64,000 nt of DNA, from NCBI GenBank assembly GCA_030159075.1, contig BROG01001185.1:30001-94000 (forward strand), read 5' to 3'. This document shows, in pieces, positions 12,246 to 24,074 of the stretch. The notes beneath the pieces were generated by a model. The model saw nothing but the letters and a program-made list of their open reading frames with translations. It was not told the DNA's origin and did not search any database. The position numbers and the translations under genes are program-made. Source of the stretch: Atrina japonica (Eukaryota > Mollusca > Bivalvia > Pterioida > Pinnidae). Numbering within the stretch: the first letter of the stretch is position 1; each line of letters opens with the position of its first letter.

Positions 12246-13249
12246 ACATGTCTAACCAAATACTGTAATGACCTCATGACCTCATATTCATTGCCACCCA
12301 CTGATCAGAAAAGGGGTTTTCCCAAAACTATACTTAGAAAGTTGACATTCCCCAGCTGATTGATTTCTTGAGGAATTATCACATGTGTAAGATATGACCT
12401 ATGGGAATGTGTCTATTTTTAGATCATGTAATAACGTGATATTTAAGTTTGTATATGATCATTTAAATACATTTATTGCATTAACTTCATTTTAAATGTC
12501 ATTTGATTTAGAACCATGATCTCTGAAGAGTTAAAAATAGGAACAATTTTGCTAAAATCAACTGCAAACATTTAACAGCAAAATGTAAATAAAATAGGAA
12601 CAGGGATTTGTTTTGGAGGGAGCATTTATTAAACTAAAGATGGTATGTTCTTGTATGTCTTCAAACCCATTGTCTATGACAACTAGTTTTTTTTTATTTT
12701 TGTGAGAGAGAAAGGAAATATGTAATAGAAATTAATGAAAAAAAAAAAGAATCAGTTTTTATTTCAAATTGTTACTATAGCAACATCAGGAAAGGTACAA
12801 AATCAAGAATGTAAATTCAACATGCCATTCATTAATTCACAATATCAGTTGACAAATAAATATATTGTAACCATAGCAACAGACTCCACGACAGATACAA
12901 AATAAAAATGCAGATTTAATATGCCATTCAAAGAATAAGCAGCGTAAACAAAAATTAAATATAAGATAAATGCAAAAGACCATACATAAAAATGGTTCCT
13001 TACTTTTAATTTTGTGTTTAAATGCTGAAAAGTAAAAAAATCAAGTTTTGAAATGAGATGTTTTATGTAATTCTGAAATCAATGTTTGATTTTCAGCAGA
13101 TATTTGATATTAAATGAAGCAGGAATAATATAAAAATTTACACATATATATCATAGATTTGCCAGTTTGAAAATATGACCTATGAAATTTTTGGGATGAC
13201 CCCTATCTGTATTGAGTTCCAAGAGCAGACAGAACAGAAGATTTCATAA
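12246..13249. other. intronic sequence with one imperfect 120-bp duplication
   Basis: Between about 12765 and 12925 the words ATAGCAACA, ACAAAATCAAGAATG/ACAAAATAAAAATG and ATGCCATTCA occur twice in the same order. No exon is seen. Confidence 0.45.
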
Positions 13250-13460
13250 TTAACCCATCATCCCTCCAGCCGCATTTGGACTCACCCATTTCAAAGAATG
13301 ATAATGTCCACTGTCAGAATTCAGGAGTTTATGATTTAGTATAAAACATTTACAATAATTTTACATGCATTTAACTTGTTATCCCCTGAATTATGAGAGT
13401 AGACCATTCTATTTATTGATCTGGGTGAGTCTAAATGTGACCATGGGGTTGACAAGTTAA
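13250..13460. mobile_element. two-armed family B element
   Basis: About 210 bp. Left arm: TTAACCCATCATCCCTCC and TTTGGACTCACCC. Right arm: TTATCCCCTGAATTATG and GGTGAGTCTAAATGTGACC, ending GGTTGACAAGTTAA. The arms are imperfect inverted copies of each other. Related copies are at 25946 and 57975. Confidence 0.6.
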
Positions 13461-13957
13461 ACTTTATTACATCATCTGTACAAGTGTTTTTATTATCTGC
13501 TACATAGTACATTGTGTAATACTATTCCGACATCCTTCATATTCCTGCTATATCTTTAGACTACACCAAATTTTGGTGCATAATGTGGTTTGACCTGTGG
13601 TGACACTTTGCCACCGTTGAGCACAAGTGGTACCCGAGAAAAATACCAACGTCAGACGCTGACAGATGTCAAATTCCATATATAAATACTGTATACCTGG
13701 ACATTTTTGTCCCCATCAAATTTTCGTCATTTTCGCCCTTGGATGAGAGGGCAAATTTAAAAACTAAGCAAAATTTTCCAGCTAAACAATTATAGCACTA
13801 ACATTCATTTCATCCATGAGGCGATGGTTATTTAGGGGGAATTAAAGAAAAGAAAATGTTTTCTGTCGTAAAAGGAGGAAATAACCCGGGGCAAAAAAAT
13901 TCTAGGTAAACAGTAGACTATAGATTATTATTAAGTGATCCTTCAATTTTAAGTAAA

Positions 13958-14100
13958 CCAGACCTTTTTCTATCAATTTTGGGAAAATGCCATTGGCCAA
14001 ATAATTGGAATTTTACTTAGAATTTGTGTCAAATTGGGAAAACAGTTAGCATATATGTAAATCCAAAGGCAATAAATTATCTCGGACCAATCTAAGTCTC
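13958..14100. mobile_element. family A element, partial
   Basis: Starts CCAGACCTTTTTCTATC and contains GGGAAAATGCCATTGG and TGTGTCAAATTGGGAAAA, as in the 73-337 copy. The right end is not visible. Confidence 0.5.
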
Positions 14101-15014
14101 TTTTGCTGCCGTTAAACGGAACCTTCCCCATTACAAAAATGGATAAAAATTTTCCTATTTAACACAGAATGTCATAAAATGCTATAAACATCCCAGAATA
14201 CAACATTTTGCATCTATTTTCAAAAATATTTCAATATTTTCCCAAATGTTCTAAAAGGTACTTTCCCTTAAAATCTAGATTAATTCTGGGAATCTCTTTT
14301 CCCCCAGAGATAAACTACATCTCATATGGTTAGTATGTACACCAAATTGCGAATTTCAAATTGGGAAAAAAGTCCAGAAATATCATTTGTCTGAAAATTT
14401 CATGTGTCACTTATCCGGAAATTTTTTTTTGTACGAAAATTTTACTTGTCCAAAAATCGAATGTATTTATACTCGATTGTTAGGACTTTGAATCCTGGCC
14501 AATGAAATGAGCCATTCTCCCACCCTGGGATCATGGACAGAAATTATAAATTAAAATCTCTCTCTCATTATCATTTCTTTTTTTTTTGTTTGTCAATTGC
14601 TTATTATGATAAATCGCTACTTTCATAACTACAGAGTTATCTCGATCTTAATTACATTCAATATTGTTTTTATCCGTAGTCATAGTTACCAAGACTATTC
14701 TTGTCATCAGAGTCCAAAACCAGTCGAGAACTCGATCAGCTGTTAAAGTGGCCGAGTGTTGTTTACTCATGATGTTTACCCAAGTTACAGAGCAATGTTT
14801 CTAGGAATGTTTTAAAGTGTCACCGGAAGCATGATTTATCAAATACAAGATGTTACAGGAGTTCTGATTGATCAATGAGAGGCATAGAAAATTCTAAATA
14901 ACTGGAACGACATCTTGGACGACCTCCAGTGTATACAGCATTTAATTATGGCTGGTTTTCCAGCCTCTAGGGTTCAAAATGCTAAAGACTGAATGATGCA
15001 CACCCGCTACATAG
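14101..15014. other. intronic sequence, nothing further recognised
   Basis: A+T rich. A small remnant of family A wording (CAAATTGGGAAAAAAGTCC) occurs near 14355. No exon is supported. Confidence 0.4.
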
Positions 15015-15248
15015 TACAGTGATACTTGTTTATAAAGACCGCCCCTTAGGGACACTAGAAAACTGGTCTTTATAGGGGAGGTGGTCTTTATTTAGAGATT
15101 GATTTGTACACAAATGGTAATATGGGGACAGCAAAAATGGTCTTTGTGATCAGGTGGTCTTTATACACAGGTGGTCTTTATACACAGGTGGACTTTATAC
15201 ACAGGTGGTCTTTATACACAGGTGGTCGCTAAAGCAGGTATTACTGTA
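15015..15248. mobile_element. family C element with four internal 18-bp tandem units
   Basis: Both ends are intact: TACAGTGATACTTG at the left and CAGGTATTACTGTA at the right. Near the right end, GGTCTTTATACACAGGTG is repeated four times (about 15165-15235), where other copies have it once. This is a family C element carrying an incipient minisatellite. Confidence 0.7.
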
Positions 15249-16040
15249 CATACATACATACACACTTTTCAACATATCCACACAACCGTAGTGTAGCTAC
15301 CTTTTTTTTGTATTTGCTATGTAGTTGAGTTATCTCCCACTGTTTGTTCTACAAACTATAGTTATCTCCCTTTTTGTAATGATAATCAAAACTTACCTCA
15401 TGTGATTGCACATCATCACTGAGATCTGCATCCTGACGTTTGGAGTGTGCCGAGCTTCCCTACAGAGAGATAAAATGGTAAGAATTAAATTAATTGTTTT
15501 ACAAGGCATATATCATGCATATGTAATAATTTTACAAAGTTATCTCCCCTTTAAATAACAGTTACAGGCAAAGTGACTCATGTGGAAAAATTTCCATAAT
15601 AAGTGTAGATTTTTCCATTCCTGTCCTAGTTAAGTTTCAAAGGAATTAAATACAAGATCCTTACTTTTTAAAACAAGCGACAGACAAAAGTATTATATAT
15701 ACCGGTAGTACAGAGTTTATTTATGATGAAATGGACATACATTTTCTGTAAGTGCCACAACGGCTGTGACATGGGGCCTCAGTTCCACATTTCTTACATT
15801 TTTCAAAAGTCTTAGATTTGATCAATCTCTTTATAAGTTATCTGTCTTTTCTGAATATAATTTTAGTGCAGACATAGAAAAAATACTACTTAAGGTGAAA
15901 AAACATTTTAAAAATGGATATAAATATAGGGACTATATTTTTGTGAAACGTTTCCCTACTCTGAGTAATTAGGTTTTTACAGACATTTTTTGGGTTACAT
16001 GACCACATGTTTCGGGACTTCTTTTTAGACGTTTGTCTGT
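15249..16040. other. intronic sequence around the 15459-15397 exon
   Basis: Besides the exon it holds three copies of the TTATCTCCC motif (15330, 15361, 15540). A plus-strand frame at 15766-15972 is A+T-rich and unsupported. Confidence 0.4.
15397..15459 (-). CDS. internal exon, linker of the same coiled-coil gene
   Basis: Minus-strand exon of 63 bp (21 codons, phase 0 to 0). The acceptor is TCTCTCTGTAG and the donor is GAG|GTAAGT, both near consensus. The peptide starts GSSAHSKRQDAD and ends DDVQSHE. It is hydrophilic and acidic, suggesting an unstructured linker after the coiled coil. The phase matches the exons on either side (22831-22721 and 2844-2715). Its short length makes each signal weak alone, but strong splice sites, the same strand and the same phase together support it. 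Confidence 0.68.
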
Positions 16041-16200
16041 TTTTGGTTGTTTATTGTTGTTTAACGTCCCACTCAAGAATCTTTCACTCATATGGAGACG
16101 TCACCAAATGCCAGTGAAGGGCTTTAGATTTTAGCCTATGCTCGGCACTTAAGGCCATTTAGCAGTGAGGGATCTTTAATATGACAATAGATTGGGGACA
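16041..16200 (-). mobile_element. SINE fragment (second family), 3' part
   Basis: Shares CACTCATATGGAGACGTCAC, GAAGGGCTT and TATGCTCGGCACTTA with 55430-55702, where the tRNA-like head is also present. Here the head is missing or eroded. Confidence 0.6.
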
Positions 16201-16497
16201 AGAAGTTATGTGAGGGTATGTGTAACCAGTGACCAGTAATTTTCTTCTAAATCTTAAAATCTTACTTCTTAGCCTCTAAACCTTTTCATGAACATGACAT
16301 TATCAAAATCCTTTATGGCCATTAATTTTAAGTGCCGTATCAGAAAAATAATACTAGAGGCTCCCAGTGACCAGAAATTTTCTATTTGGCAATTCCCTAT
16401 AAATAAATATCTTATCTAGACTGTTTGTCAAAAATGTGTGGCCTTGAATCTTCTAAATTCAAAATTCTTTAAGCCGTTGTGACTTTGCTGCTGTGCC
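16201..16497. other. intronic sequence before the GC-rich patch
   Basis: Contains CTAGAGGCTCCCAGTGACC at about 16350, which resembles the Helitron head word GTAGAGGCTCCCAAGAG at 16788. No gene is seen. Confidence 0.35.
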
Positions 16498-16525
16498 TTA
16501 CTCCTTACCTAAGACCTGAGGTCTC

Positions 16526-16674
16526 TCTGTAGTCACAAGATACAGGGGAGCTGGCCGGTGATCTGCCAGAAGGCCCCTCCCATCTGGGAGCTGAGGGCCA
16601 TGCAATCCAGGAAGAAGAGGACCCAAAACCTGCCAACGCACCCACCAGATCCACCGCTCAAGCCTACTCCGTAG
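16526..16674 (+). CDS. candidate plus-strand exon in a GC-rich patch
   Basis: In a GC-rich island (about 16498-16778) the plus strand has an acceptor-like TCTCTCTGTAG, about 49 open codons (start SQDTGELAGDLPEGPSHL, end TRSTAQAYSV) and a donor-like GTAG|GTGAGG. The acidic, Pro/Ser-rich peptide is more protein-like than the Trp/Arg/Leu-rich frame open on the other strand (16878-16498). It lies directly before the 5' end of a Helitron-like element. It may be an exon of a nested gene, a captured gene fragment, or part of a retroelement. No family is recognised. Confidence 0.25.
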
Positions 16675-16778
16675 GTGAGGGCACGTGTAACAAATTCCAT
16701 CATTGTTGCACGTTAAACACAAGGAGCCTCTCCGGAGCCACAGGGGTAGCTCCGGCGTGTGGCAAGGGCTTTGAGTAG

Positions 16779-17354
16779 TCCGTACTGTAGAGGCTCCCAA
16801 GAGCCTGTATTGCTCACTTGAACTACAGTGACCAAGTTTAGTTTCAATTTGCAAAGCAGTTTCAGATGTGTTTCCCATAGCATCTAAATTGTTAAAGTAT
16901 GTTATCTGCTACAAGCCTTCTTCTATGGGATGTGGACCTGCTGAACACAATTTTTACAGGGGATCAACCAAATACTATTCTGGCTACGTTTGGTTCCAAC
17001 TGGCCTGGTGATTTCAAAGGTCGAGAATATCTCTGAATGTGTTTTTCCATTGGATTCAATGTTTAACCATGTTTTGTGCTGATGGCCATATTTTTGGTGG
17101 ATGGGCAAAATTTCAGCAATCTTACCATAGGACATTAAATGCATTATTCCTGTGAAGTTTCATTCAACTTTTCCCCCATAGGGTCCAGTTTTAAACTATG
17201 GTATGTCCTGCATTGGCAGCCATTTTTTTTTTCTTTTTTGGGGCAGATCAGACAAAGAAAACAGAGAAGATGAACAAAATGTAAAAATTTACATATGGAT
17301 GACAGACCCCGAGTGATAACAAAAGTTACCATGGCCTTTGGCCAGGTGAGCTAA
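16779..17354 (+). mobile_element. Helitron-like non-autonomous element
   Basis: About 576 bp. The 5' end is TC, nine bases, then GAGGC, the same layout as at 32540 and 48309. The 3' end has a hairpin TGGCC-TTT-GGCCA at 17332-17344 followed by GGTGAG and CTAA at 17351-17354, which is the Helitron terminal pattern. Flanks are not a clean A/T target. No Rep/helicase coding is seen. Confidence 0.55.
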
Positions 17355-17935
17355 AAAATAGTTGGTCGTGAAGGCAGACTATATCCACTCAGTAGTTTAG
17401 AAGTTCTGCCCCAGAAAAGATTTTCAGTAACTGTTACTTAGTTTCCAGAAAGTAAGTCAGACAGGCCTTAGTACCCCAGAAGGCACATCTAGGGTACATG
17501 GGTACATCATTTGTGTATAGTATGGTTCCAATTTACCCATTTATATAACTAGCTATTATAGTTTTGGAGATAATATCTGAAAACTATGAAAATCCCTAAA
17601 AAATTTGATATTTCAGGAGCCATAACTCAAAGTCAGGGTATTAGGTTCTTCATAAATTTTTAACACAGGTAGATCTTGTCCTGCTGATCATTTCTGGCCT
17701 GCTAGTTTTGATTCATTTTGTATCATTTAAGAAAAATAGTGAAAAAATCAAAAAATCATTTAAAACGAACATTTCAGAAGCAGTAACTTAAAGTTGGGTC
17801 ATCAGACAAAGGATGGTCGACAATTTTGTATCTAGACACCTCAAGAATGTATGTGGTCAAACGTTTACGACAGACGGATGACGGACGCCAAGTGATGACA
17901 TAACCTCACATGACCCTTTGGGTCAGGTGAGCTAA
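17355..17935 (+). mobile_element. second Helitron-like 3' fragment
   Basis: Ends with hairpin TGACCC-TTT-GGGTCA (17911-17925), then GGTGAG and CTAA at 17932-17935. No TC-type 5' end is visible, so it may be truncated or interrupted by the preceding element. The ACAGACGGATGACGGACGCC stretch before the hairpin is compatible with such elements. Confidence 0.5.
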
Positions 17936-18181
17936 AAAAGAAAATAGTTCCATAAAAGTTAATGAAAAATTGGGACAAGCTCTGAAGGTGTCTAGGGACG
18001 TGTGGTTTTCAAAACCACTTGTCCCATAGGACAGGGTTAGGTTGTCCCATAGGACAGGGTTAGGTTGTCCCATGGGAAAAGTGATTTTTCACCCTGTGCT
18101 CTCAGAAGACATTTGATCTTTTATGAAAGTGGACTTTCTTGACATGTTCCACTGCACTTGAGTTAGAATAAAAAGTTATTT

Positions 18182-18270
18182 CACCTTTTCAACCCTACAG
18201 ACCATAATGGACTAGTCTTGAACAATACAAAAGACCATATTACTCATATACATAGGGGTGAGAGGGTTAA
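18182..18270. mobile_element. family D element
   Basis: From TTTTCAACCCTACAGACC to ATAGGGGTGAGAGGGTTAA. The internal AATGGACTAGTCTTGAACAA matches the family. Confidence 0.55.
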
Positions 18271-19243
18271 GATGTTATATGTATTAACATCTGAAATAAA
18301 GCGAATATTTTTTTTTAAATAACTGAAGTGTAATGGATGAAGTTTTTTGTAAATAAATAAAGATATATTTTGTTAAAAAAATTAATAAAATATTATGACA
18401 GTTAGTGAAAGAAAAACATTTCATATCTGTGTTAAAAGGCATGTCATTTTGATAAAAAAGAAAACAACCCCATATACCACGATTAAACCAAAATTTGAAA
18501 ATTTTGTTGTCATAGAAAATTTTAATATATTGTGTTTAAAATCTAAAATGAATGAAATAGGCTAACATTTGATATTCCTGTCAACCATGTAAGAATACAA
18601 ATGTTACTCACCCATTACTCGCATTCAACTTCTTTCCACAAACGTAACAAGTTTTTTTCAAACCTGGGATTTTTTAAAAATATTTCACTAGCATAAAACG
18701 TCGAATATTTGAAACTTTTAATACAAAACCCATTTTGACAGCTTGTATACCTCTACTGATTCTCATAAGTTAGTTCATAAGTAACGTTACAAAAAGAGAA
18801 AAAAAAAAAGGAAAAATAATCTGATCTGCAACCAATTGTTATTTGCAGCATACTTCATACGCCAAACCATAAAAACCACACCAGGCAGGTAACATGATTA
18901 AAGGGAAACAACTCTTACAATAAAAATCTGAAAAGCTGTTGAATGTTGATATTGCAGAAGTAACAACCAAACAAACAATTTGTTGATAAGAGATAAAAAA
19001 AAAATTCAATATTATTTATAAACACTTTTCCTTGAGTTTTATGCTAGGTCAAACATTTTTTTTCTTCTAAAACTTACGTGTTTAGATTTTACCTGGCTTA
19101 TTGAGCAGAACCAAATTTATTGCATAAATATGACAGATCAGTATAAAATGAAAATACGAAAAATCTATAACTCAACATTTTGCTACAGGACAAATATTTA
19201 ATAGTTTGTGTAGGCGAGTCTCAAGATGTATGGACTTTGTTGT
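18271..19243. other. intronic sequence, nothing recognised
   Basis: Strongly A+T rich with poly(A) and poly(T) runs. No exon or repeat is supported. Confidence 0.4.
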
Positions 19244-19333
19244 TTAACTCATCAACCCTGAAAAACAATGGACTCTTTTGTAAATCAATGACTCGGGCCA
19301 CTCCAAATGTGTCTTTAGGGGTGAATGAGTTAA
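19244..19333. mobile_element. family B element
   Basis: 90 bp from TTAACTCATCAACCCTG to AGGGGTGAATGAGTTAA. These ends are imperfect inverted repeats. The inside reads AAAAACAATGGACTC, TCAATGACT and CCAAATGTGTCTTT. Confidence 0.65.
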
Positions 19334-19433
19334 AATTCACAATTATCAGCGACTTTCAATTTGTATACAGTAAAGGAACAGTGATTTTTAAACCTTTGGT
19401 ATGACCCGGTACCTACAATTGAACATATGATCT

Positions 19434-19834
19434 TTAATTTAGGGATCATAAAAAGTATTTCTGTTCTTTGACATGGGGGGGGGGGAGGGGGGGGAGCATT
19501 TCTGTTCTTTGATACAGGGGGCAAAAAATGTATTTGTGATCTTTGATATATGGGGCTTAAAAAGTATTTGTGATCTTTGATATAAGGGGCATAATAAGAT
19601 TTGGTAATCTTTGATATAAGGAGCATAATAAGATTTGTAATCTTTGATAATTGGGACATAAAATGTATTAGTGATCTTTGATAAAGGGGGCTTAAAAAGT
19701 ATTTGTGATCTTTGATAATGGGAACATGAAATATATTAGTGATCTTTGATATAGGGGGCTTAAAAAGTATTTGTGATCTTTGATATTGGGGCAAAAAAGT
19801 ATTGTGATCTCTGCTATAAGGGACATAATAAATA
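19434..19834. repeat. 34-bp minisatellite, first block
   Basis: Units of about 33-35 bp built on GTGATCTTTGATATAGGGG and CTTAAAAAGTATTT. Units here are more varied than in the second block. Confidence 0.88.
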
Positions 19835-20000
19835 TATGTCAACACTGTCGGAAGCAAATTGAAAGTGGGGGGCTAAACCAACTTAAAATACACACATGCC
19901 AGAAACATTTAGGGGTTAAGCCTGAATTTTCAACACCTATTTCTATCTTTGCTAAAACAGTGGGGGGCTAAGCCCCCCGGTTCCGATGCCTATGTATGTA
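19835..20000. mobile_element. interspersed repeat splitting the 34-bp array
   Basis: Sequence unlike the array, ending GGGGGGCTAAGCCCCCCGG and CCGATGCCTATG. The GGGGGGCTAAGCCCCCC part is a perfect short palindrome, suggesting the terminus of an inserted element. Confidence 0.45.
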
Positions 20001-20640
20001 ATCTTTGATATAGGGGAATAAATTGCATTTATGATCTATGATATACGGGGCTTAAAAAGTATTTGTGATCTTTGATATAGGGGGCTTAAAAAGTATTTGT
20101 GATCTTTGATATAGGGGACTTAAAAAGTATTTGTGATCTTTGATATAGGGGGCCCTTTGATATAAGGGACGTATTGTGATCTTTGATATAAGGGACTTAA
20201 AAAGATGTGATCTTTGATATAGGGGACTTAAAAAGTATTTGTATCTTTGATATAAGGGACTTCTTTGTGATCTTTGATATAGGGGACTTAAAAAGTATTT
20301 GTGATTTTTGATATTAGGGATAGAATTGTGATCATAGGGGACTTAAAAAGTATTTGTGATCTTTGATATACGGGGGACTTAAAAAGTATTTGTGATCTTT
20401 GATATAAGGGACTTAAAAAGTATTTGTGATCTTTGATATAAGGGACTTAAAAAGAATTTGTGATCTTTGATATAGGGGACTTAAAAAGTATTTGTGATCT
20501 TTGATATAAGGGACTTTAAAAGAATTTGTGATCTTTGATATAGGGGACTTAAAAAGTATTTGTGATCTTTGATATAAGGGACTTAAAAAGAATTTGTGAT
20601 CTTTGATATAGGGGGCTTTAAATGAATTTGTATTTTTTTT
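20001..20640. repeat. 34-bp minisatellite, second block
   Basis: About 18 units of GATCTTTGATATAGGGGACT followed by TAAAAAGTATTTGT. Between about 20140 and 20340 several units are truncated or joined irregularly. Confidence 0.92.
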
Positions 20641-20924
20641 TATAGCAGGGCATAGGAATGCTACCTAAAATGTTTGAAAATTTGACTGAACAAAAGTTAA
20701 TTCAGAACTAACAATAAGACTGACATCATGTTAGTGAAGATGTTTTCTCCTGGAGAAATAAATTCACAATAGACAATTTGTTATGCAGTTTGTTAGTGTA
20801 ACTTATGATAAATTCACCCTTTCTCCAAAAATCACTGTGAACAATCAGGTATACATTGTATTAGTGTTAAAAGTGTAGTGACGGTTACAAGAAATTCACT
20901 GCAGACAATCATACAGGTGTTGAG
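20641..20924. other. spacer between arrays
   Basis: No gene or clear repeat. Confidence 0.4.
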
Positions 20925-22265
20925 TTAGAGCAGATAGCAACTTGACAAGTATAAGCAGTGCTCCTGTGACATACAATCAATTTGTGAAGAGTGAGTGAGC
21001 AATATAGATGGACACCAAGCCAAAGTGGATGCTGCAGACCACAGTGGACATAGAAAACCACAGACTAATTGGAGAAATATACTGGACATCAAAGATTTAC
21101 ACTGGACATGCTGGACAGAAAGACTCATGGTTGATATGTGATCCAACATTGGGACCTTAACAACGCTACATATGATGTATACAACAGGGTCTGTGATAAT
21201 CCATATGCAGACTCAAAGTGGCCATGCTGGGCAGGATCAGCCATAGTGGACAATAAATAGCCATCATAGCTGACTGCCGTAGACATGAAATAGCCATCAT
21301 AGCTGACTGACATGGACATGAAATAGCCATCATACTTGACCACCATGGACATGAAATAGCCATCATAGATGGTGCCATGGACATGAAATAGGCCAGCAAA
21401 GCTGACTGCCATGGACATGAAATATGTCATCATAGCTGACCGCCATGGACATGAAATAGGCCATCATAGCTGACCACCATGGACATGAAATAGCCATCAT
21501 AGCTGACTGCTGTAGACATGAAATAGGCCATCATAGCTGACCACCATGGACATGAAATAGCCATCATAGCTGACTGCTGTAGACATGAAATAGGCCATCA
21601 TAGCTGACCACCATGGACATGAAATAGCCATCATAGCTGACTGTCGTAGACATGAAATAGCCATCATAGTGAACTGCCATAGACATGAAATAGCCATCAT
21701 AGCTGACTGTCGTAGACATGAAATAGCCATCATAGTGAACTGCCATAGACATGAAATAGCCATCATAGCTCACTGCCATGGACATGAAATAGGCCACCAT
21801 AGCTGACTGCTGTGGACATGATATAGGCCATTATAGCTGACTTCCGTGGACATGAAATAGGCCATCACTGCCAACTGCTGTAGACATGAAATAGGCCATC
21901 ACTGCCAACTGCTGTAGACATGAAATAGGCCATCACTGCCAACTGCTGTAGACATGAAATAGGCCATCACTGCCAACTACTGTAGACGTGAAATAGGCCG
22001 TTACTGCCAACTTCTGTAGACATGAAATAGGCCACCATGGTCAACTGCCATGGACATGAAATACTAGCCATCACTGCAGACTGGTGTAGAATAGGCCATC
22101 ACTGGTGTAGAATAGGCCATCACTGCTAACTGCTGAACATGAAATAGACCATCACTGCTAATTGCTGTGGACATGAATTGCAAACTAACTGCTTTGGACA
22201 CAAAATAGACCATCACTGTCAACTGCAGTGGACACAAAATAGGCAATCACTGCCAACTGCCACAG
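20925..22265. repeat. 33/34-bp minisatellite (GGACATGAAATAG)
   Basis: About 35 units around GGACATGAAATAGCCATCA and TAGCTGACCACCAT, with 33-bp (AGCC) and 34-bp (AGGCC) variants. The left flank is diffuse. Minus-strand frames through it are repeat artefacts. Confidence 0.9.
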
Positions 22266-22640
22266 ACATGACAATCCAAAGTGGACATCATAATTCACAC
22301 CGGACAGTCCATATTGTCCTTAGCAACCTGTGACTCAACACAGTGGACATGACAACCAATGGTGGACATGACAAGTGGGAATGACAACCCACAGTGAACA
22401 TGATAACTCATGATTGGCATGACAACCCATGGTGGACATGATAACTCATGATTGGCATGAAAACCCACGATGGACATGATAACTCATGACATCGTGGACC
22501 CACAGTGACACCCATGGTGGACATATACTCATGATTGGCTGGGTGGACATGATAACTCATGATTGGCATGACAACCCATCGTGGACATGATTTTGCACTT
22601 TGGACATGACAACGGTAAGTGGACATGGGTAGATTGGTAT
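22266..22640. repeat. 37/38-bp minisatellite (CATGATTGGCATGACAA)
   Basis: Units contain GGTGGACATGATAACTCATG and TTGGCATGACAACCCA. It shares the GGACATGA word with the preceding array, so the two may be related. It ends about 80 bp from the 22831-22721 exon. Confidence 0.85.
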
Positions 22641-22720
22641 TAAGTGTTAGTTTGTGCTAGTCTCGTACATTTCTGTGGATTTGTTAGTTTTATTTAGGGA
22701 TATGTAGAGACAGAACGTAC

Positions 22721-22831
22721 GCGTAACTGTAGCTCTATCAACTCTTGTCGAGCTTTGTCTGCCTCCTCCTGCGCTTGTAACACAATCCTCTCCGCCTCTT
22801 GTAGTCGTAATTTAGTTTCCTCTACCTCTGT
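22721..22831 (-). CDS. internal exon of coiled-coil protein gene
   Basis: Minus-strand exon of 111 bp (37 codons, phase 0 to 0). The acceptor AAATTTCAG follows a pyrimidine-leaning stretch and the donor is CGC|GTACGT. The peptide begins TEVEETKLRLQEAER and ends RQELIELQLR. Leucine, isoleucine and alanine alternate with Glu, Lys, Arg and Gln in an amphipathic pattern typical of parallel coiled coil. G+C is well above the flanking DNA. It joins in frame to the exon at 61965-61859 upstream and to 15459-15397 downstream. An alternative partner upstream is the candidate first exon at 24905-24822, which also ends in phase 0. This is the best-supported exon in the window. No family name can be given from sequence alone. 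Confidence 0.78.
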
Positions 22832-23349
22832 CTGAAATTTTTCAGGTGAATTTTACAATAATTTTGTATCTTATGTACAACAATAGTACCATAGGGAAGA
22901 TCTAATTTCTTATCAGGGTGTTTTAAAAGAGAAATTCTGTATGAGGTTTGTAAACTATCAAAATTAAAATTACGCAACTTTGTTATATTACACGATAATA
23001 ATCGCAATATACCTGTTTTAAGATAGTCAGTAATGATTATCTCCATTTGTTGAAAATATCACAGGATATACAGCAGTGGTTATCTCCCTTTGTTTCAAAA
23101 AGAGAGTGATCAGAAAAATAGATCTAGATCTAGTAAATCTGAATTAAACACCAGTAACAAATATATTGATTATCTCCCTTTGTGTAATTGTGATGAAATA
23201 ATTACTACAAGTTTGTCTCCCTTTATTGAAAAAAAGGTGAAAAAGCTTGTGAACATGAATTATGTCAAAAGAATGATAGAACTGAGTAGGATTGATCGCA
23301 GGAATATCAAGTCATATGTGTGTCACATAATTGAGCAATTTGACATTTT
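22832..23349. other. intronic sequence with repeated TTATCTCCCTTTG
   Basis: The motif TTATCTCCCTTTG occurs at about 23078 and 23170, with a variant near 23212. A plus frame at 23090-23356 runs through it and is not supported as a gene. Confidence 0.4.
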
Positions 23350-23910
23350 CATATGACTATGTCATAAATATGTTAGCACACATGTGTCATATTGAAGTTT
23401 AGCAGTGTTGTGATTGGTCAAAACTAACAGGATTGTGTCATATCAAATCACTGATATATGACATGGACAGAGTGTAAGATCTGCCATTTATACATTGACT
23501 TTTAGCGGTGGTAACATATAAAGCAAGCTGAATACTATGACATTCAAATATGGTGACTGAATTATATGACTGGGTGGTATGACAATATAATTAGTACTAT
23601 GACATTTAAATGTGATGACTGAATTATATGACAAGAAAATGACTACTATCACATTTAAATATGATGACTGAATTATATGAAATTAAATTCACCATATATG
23701 ACTGGGTGGTATGACATGGAAATGAATAATATGACATTTAAATGTGACGACTAAATTATATGACATTAAATTCAGCACACATAACTGGGTGGTATGACAT
23801 TACAGGAATCTGAATGTGACATTTATCCCAGACAGAATGTGATAACATGCAAGACTGAATAGTATGACATTTGCTTAAGAAGTCTGAAAAATATGACAAG
23901 TCATATTACT
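23350..23910. repeat. degenerate TATGACATT repeat
   Basis: ATGACATTTAAATGTGATGA and ACTGAATTATATGACA recur at irregular intervals of roughly 50-60 bp; an old minisatellite. Confidence 0.65.
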
Positions 23911-24074
23911 TTTATATGACATGACAAGGTAATAAGATATATGGCATTTATATGAGTTTAGATTATATGACTTTAATTTGCATCCAATATAACATGTCAA
24001 TACCATGGTATTTCTATATGGCTGTCTAAAATCTGAAAGCTGTTTGGCGGGGCATATCAAATCATAAATATAAT

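Noticed and set aside
16498..16878. 126-codon minus frame
   Set aside because: Open because of high G+C; the Trp/Arg/Leu-rich peptide looks like an antisense shadow of the plus-strand frame.
23090..23356. 88-codon plus frame
   Set aside because: Runs through repeated TTATCTCCCTTTG motifs and is on the strand opposite the gene, without splice context.
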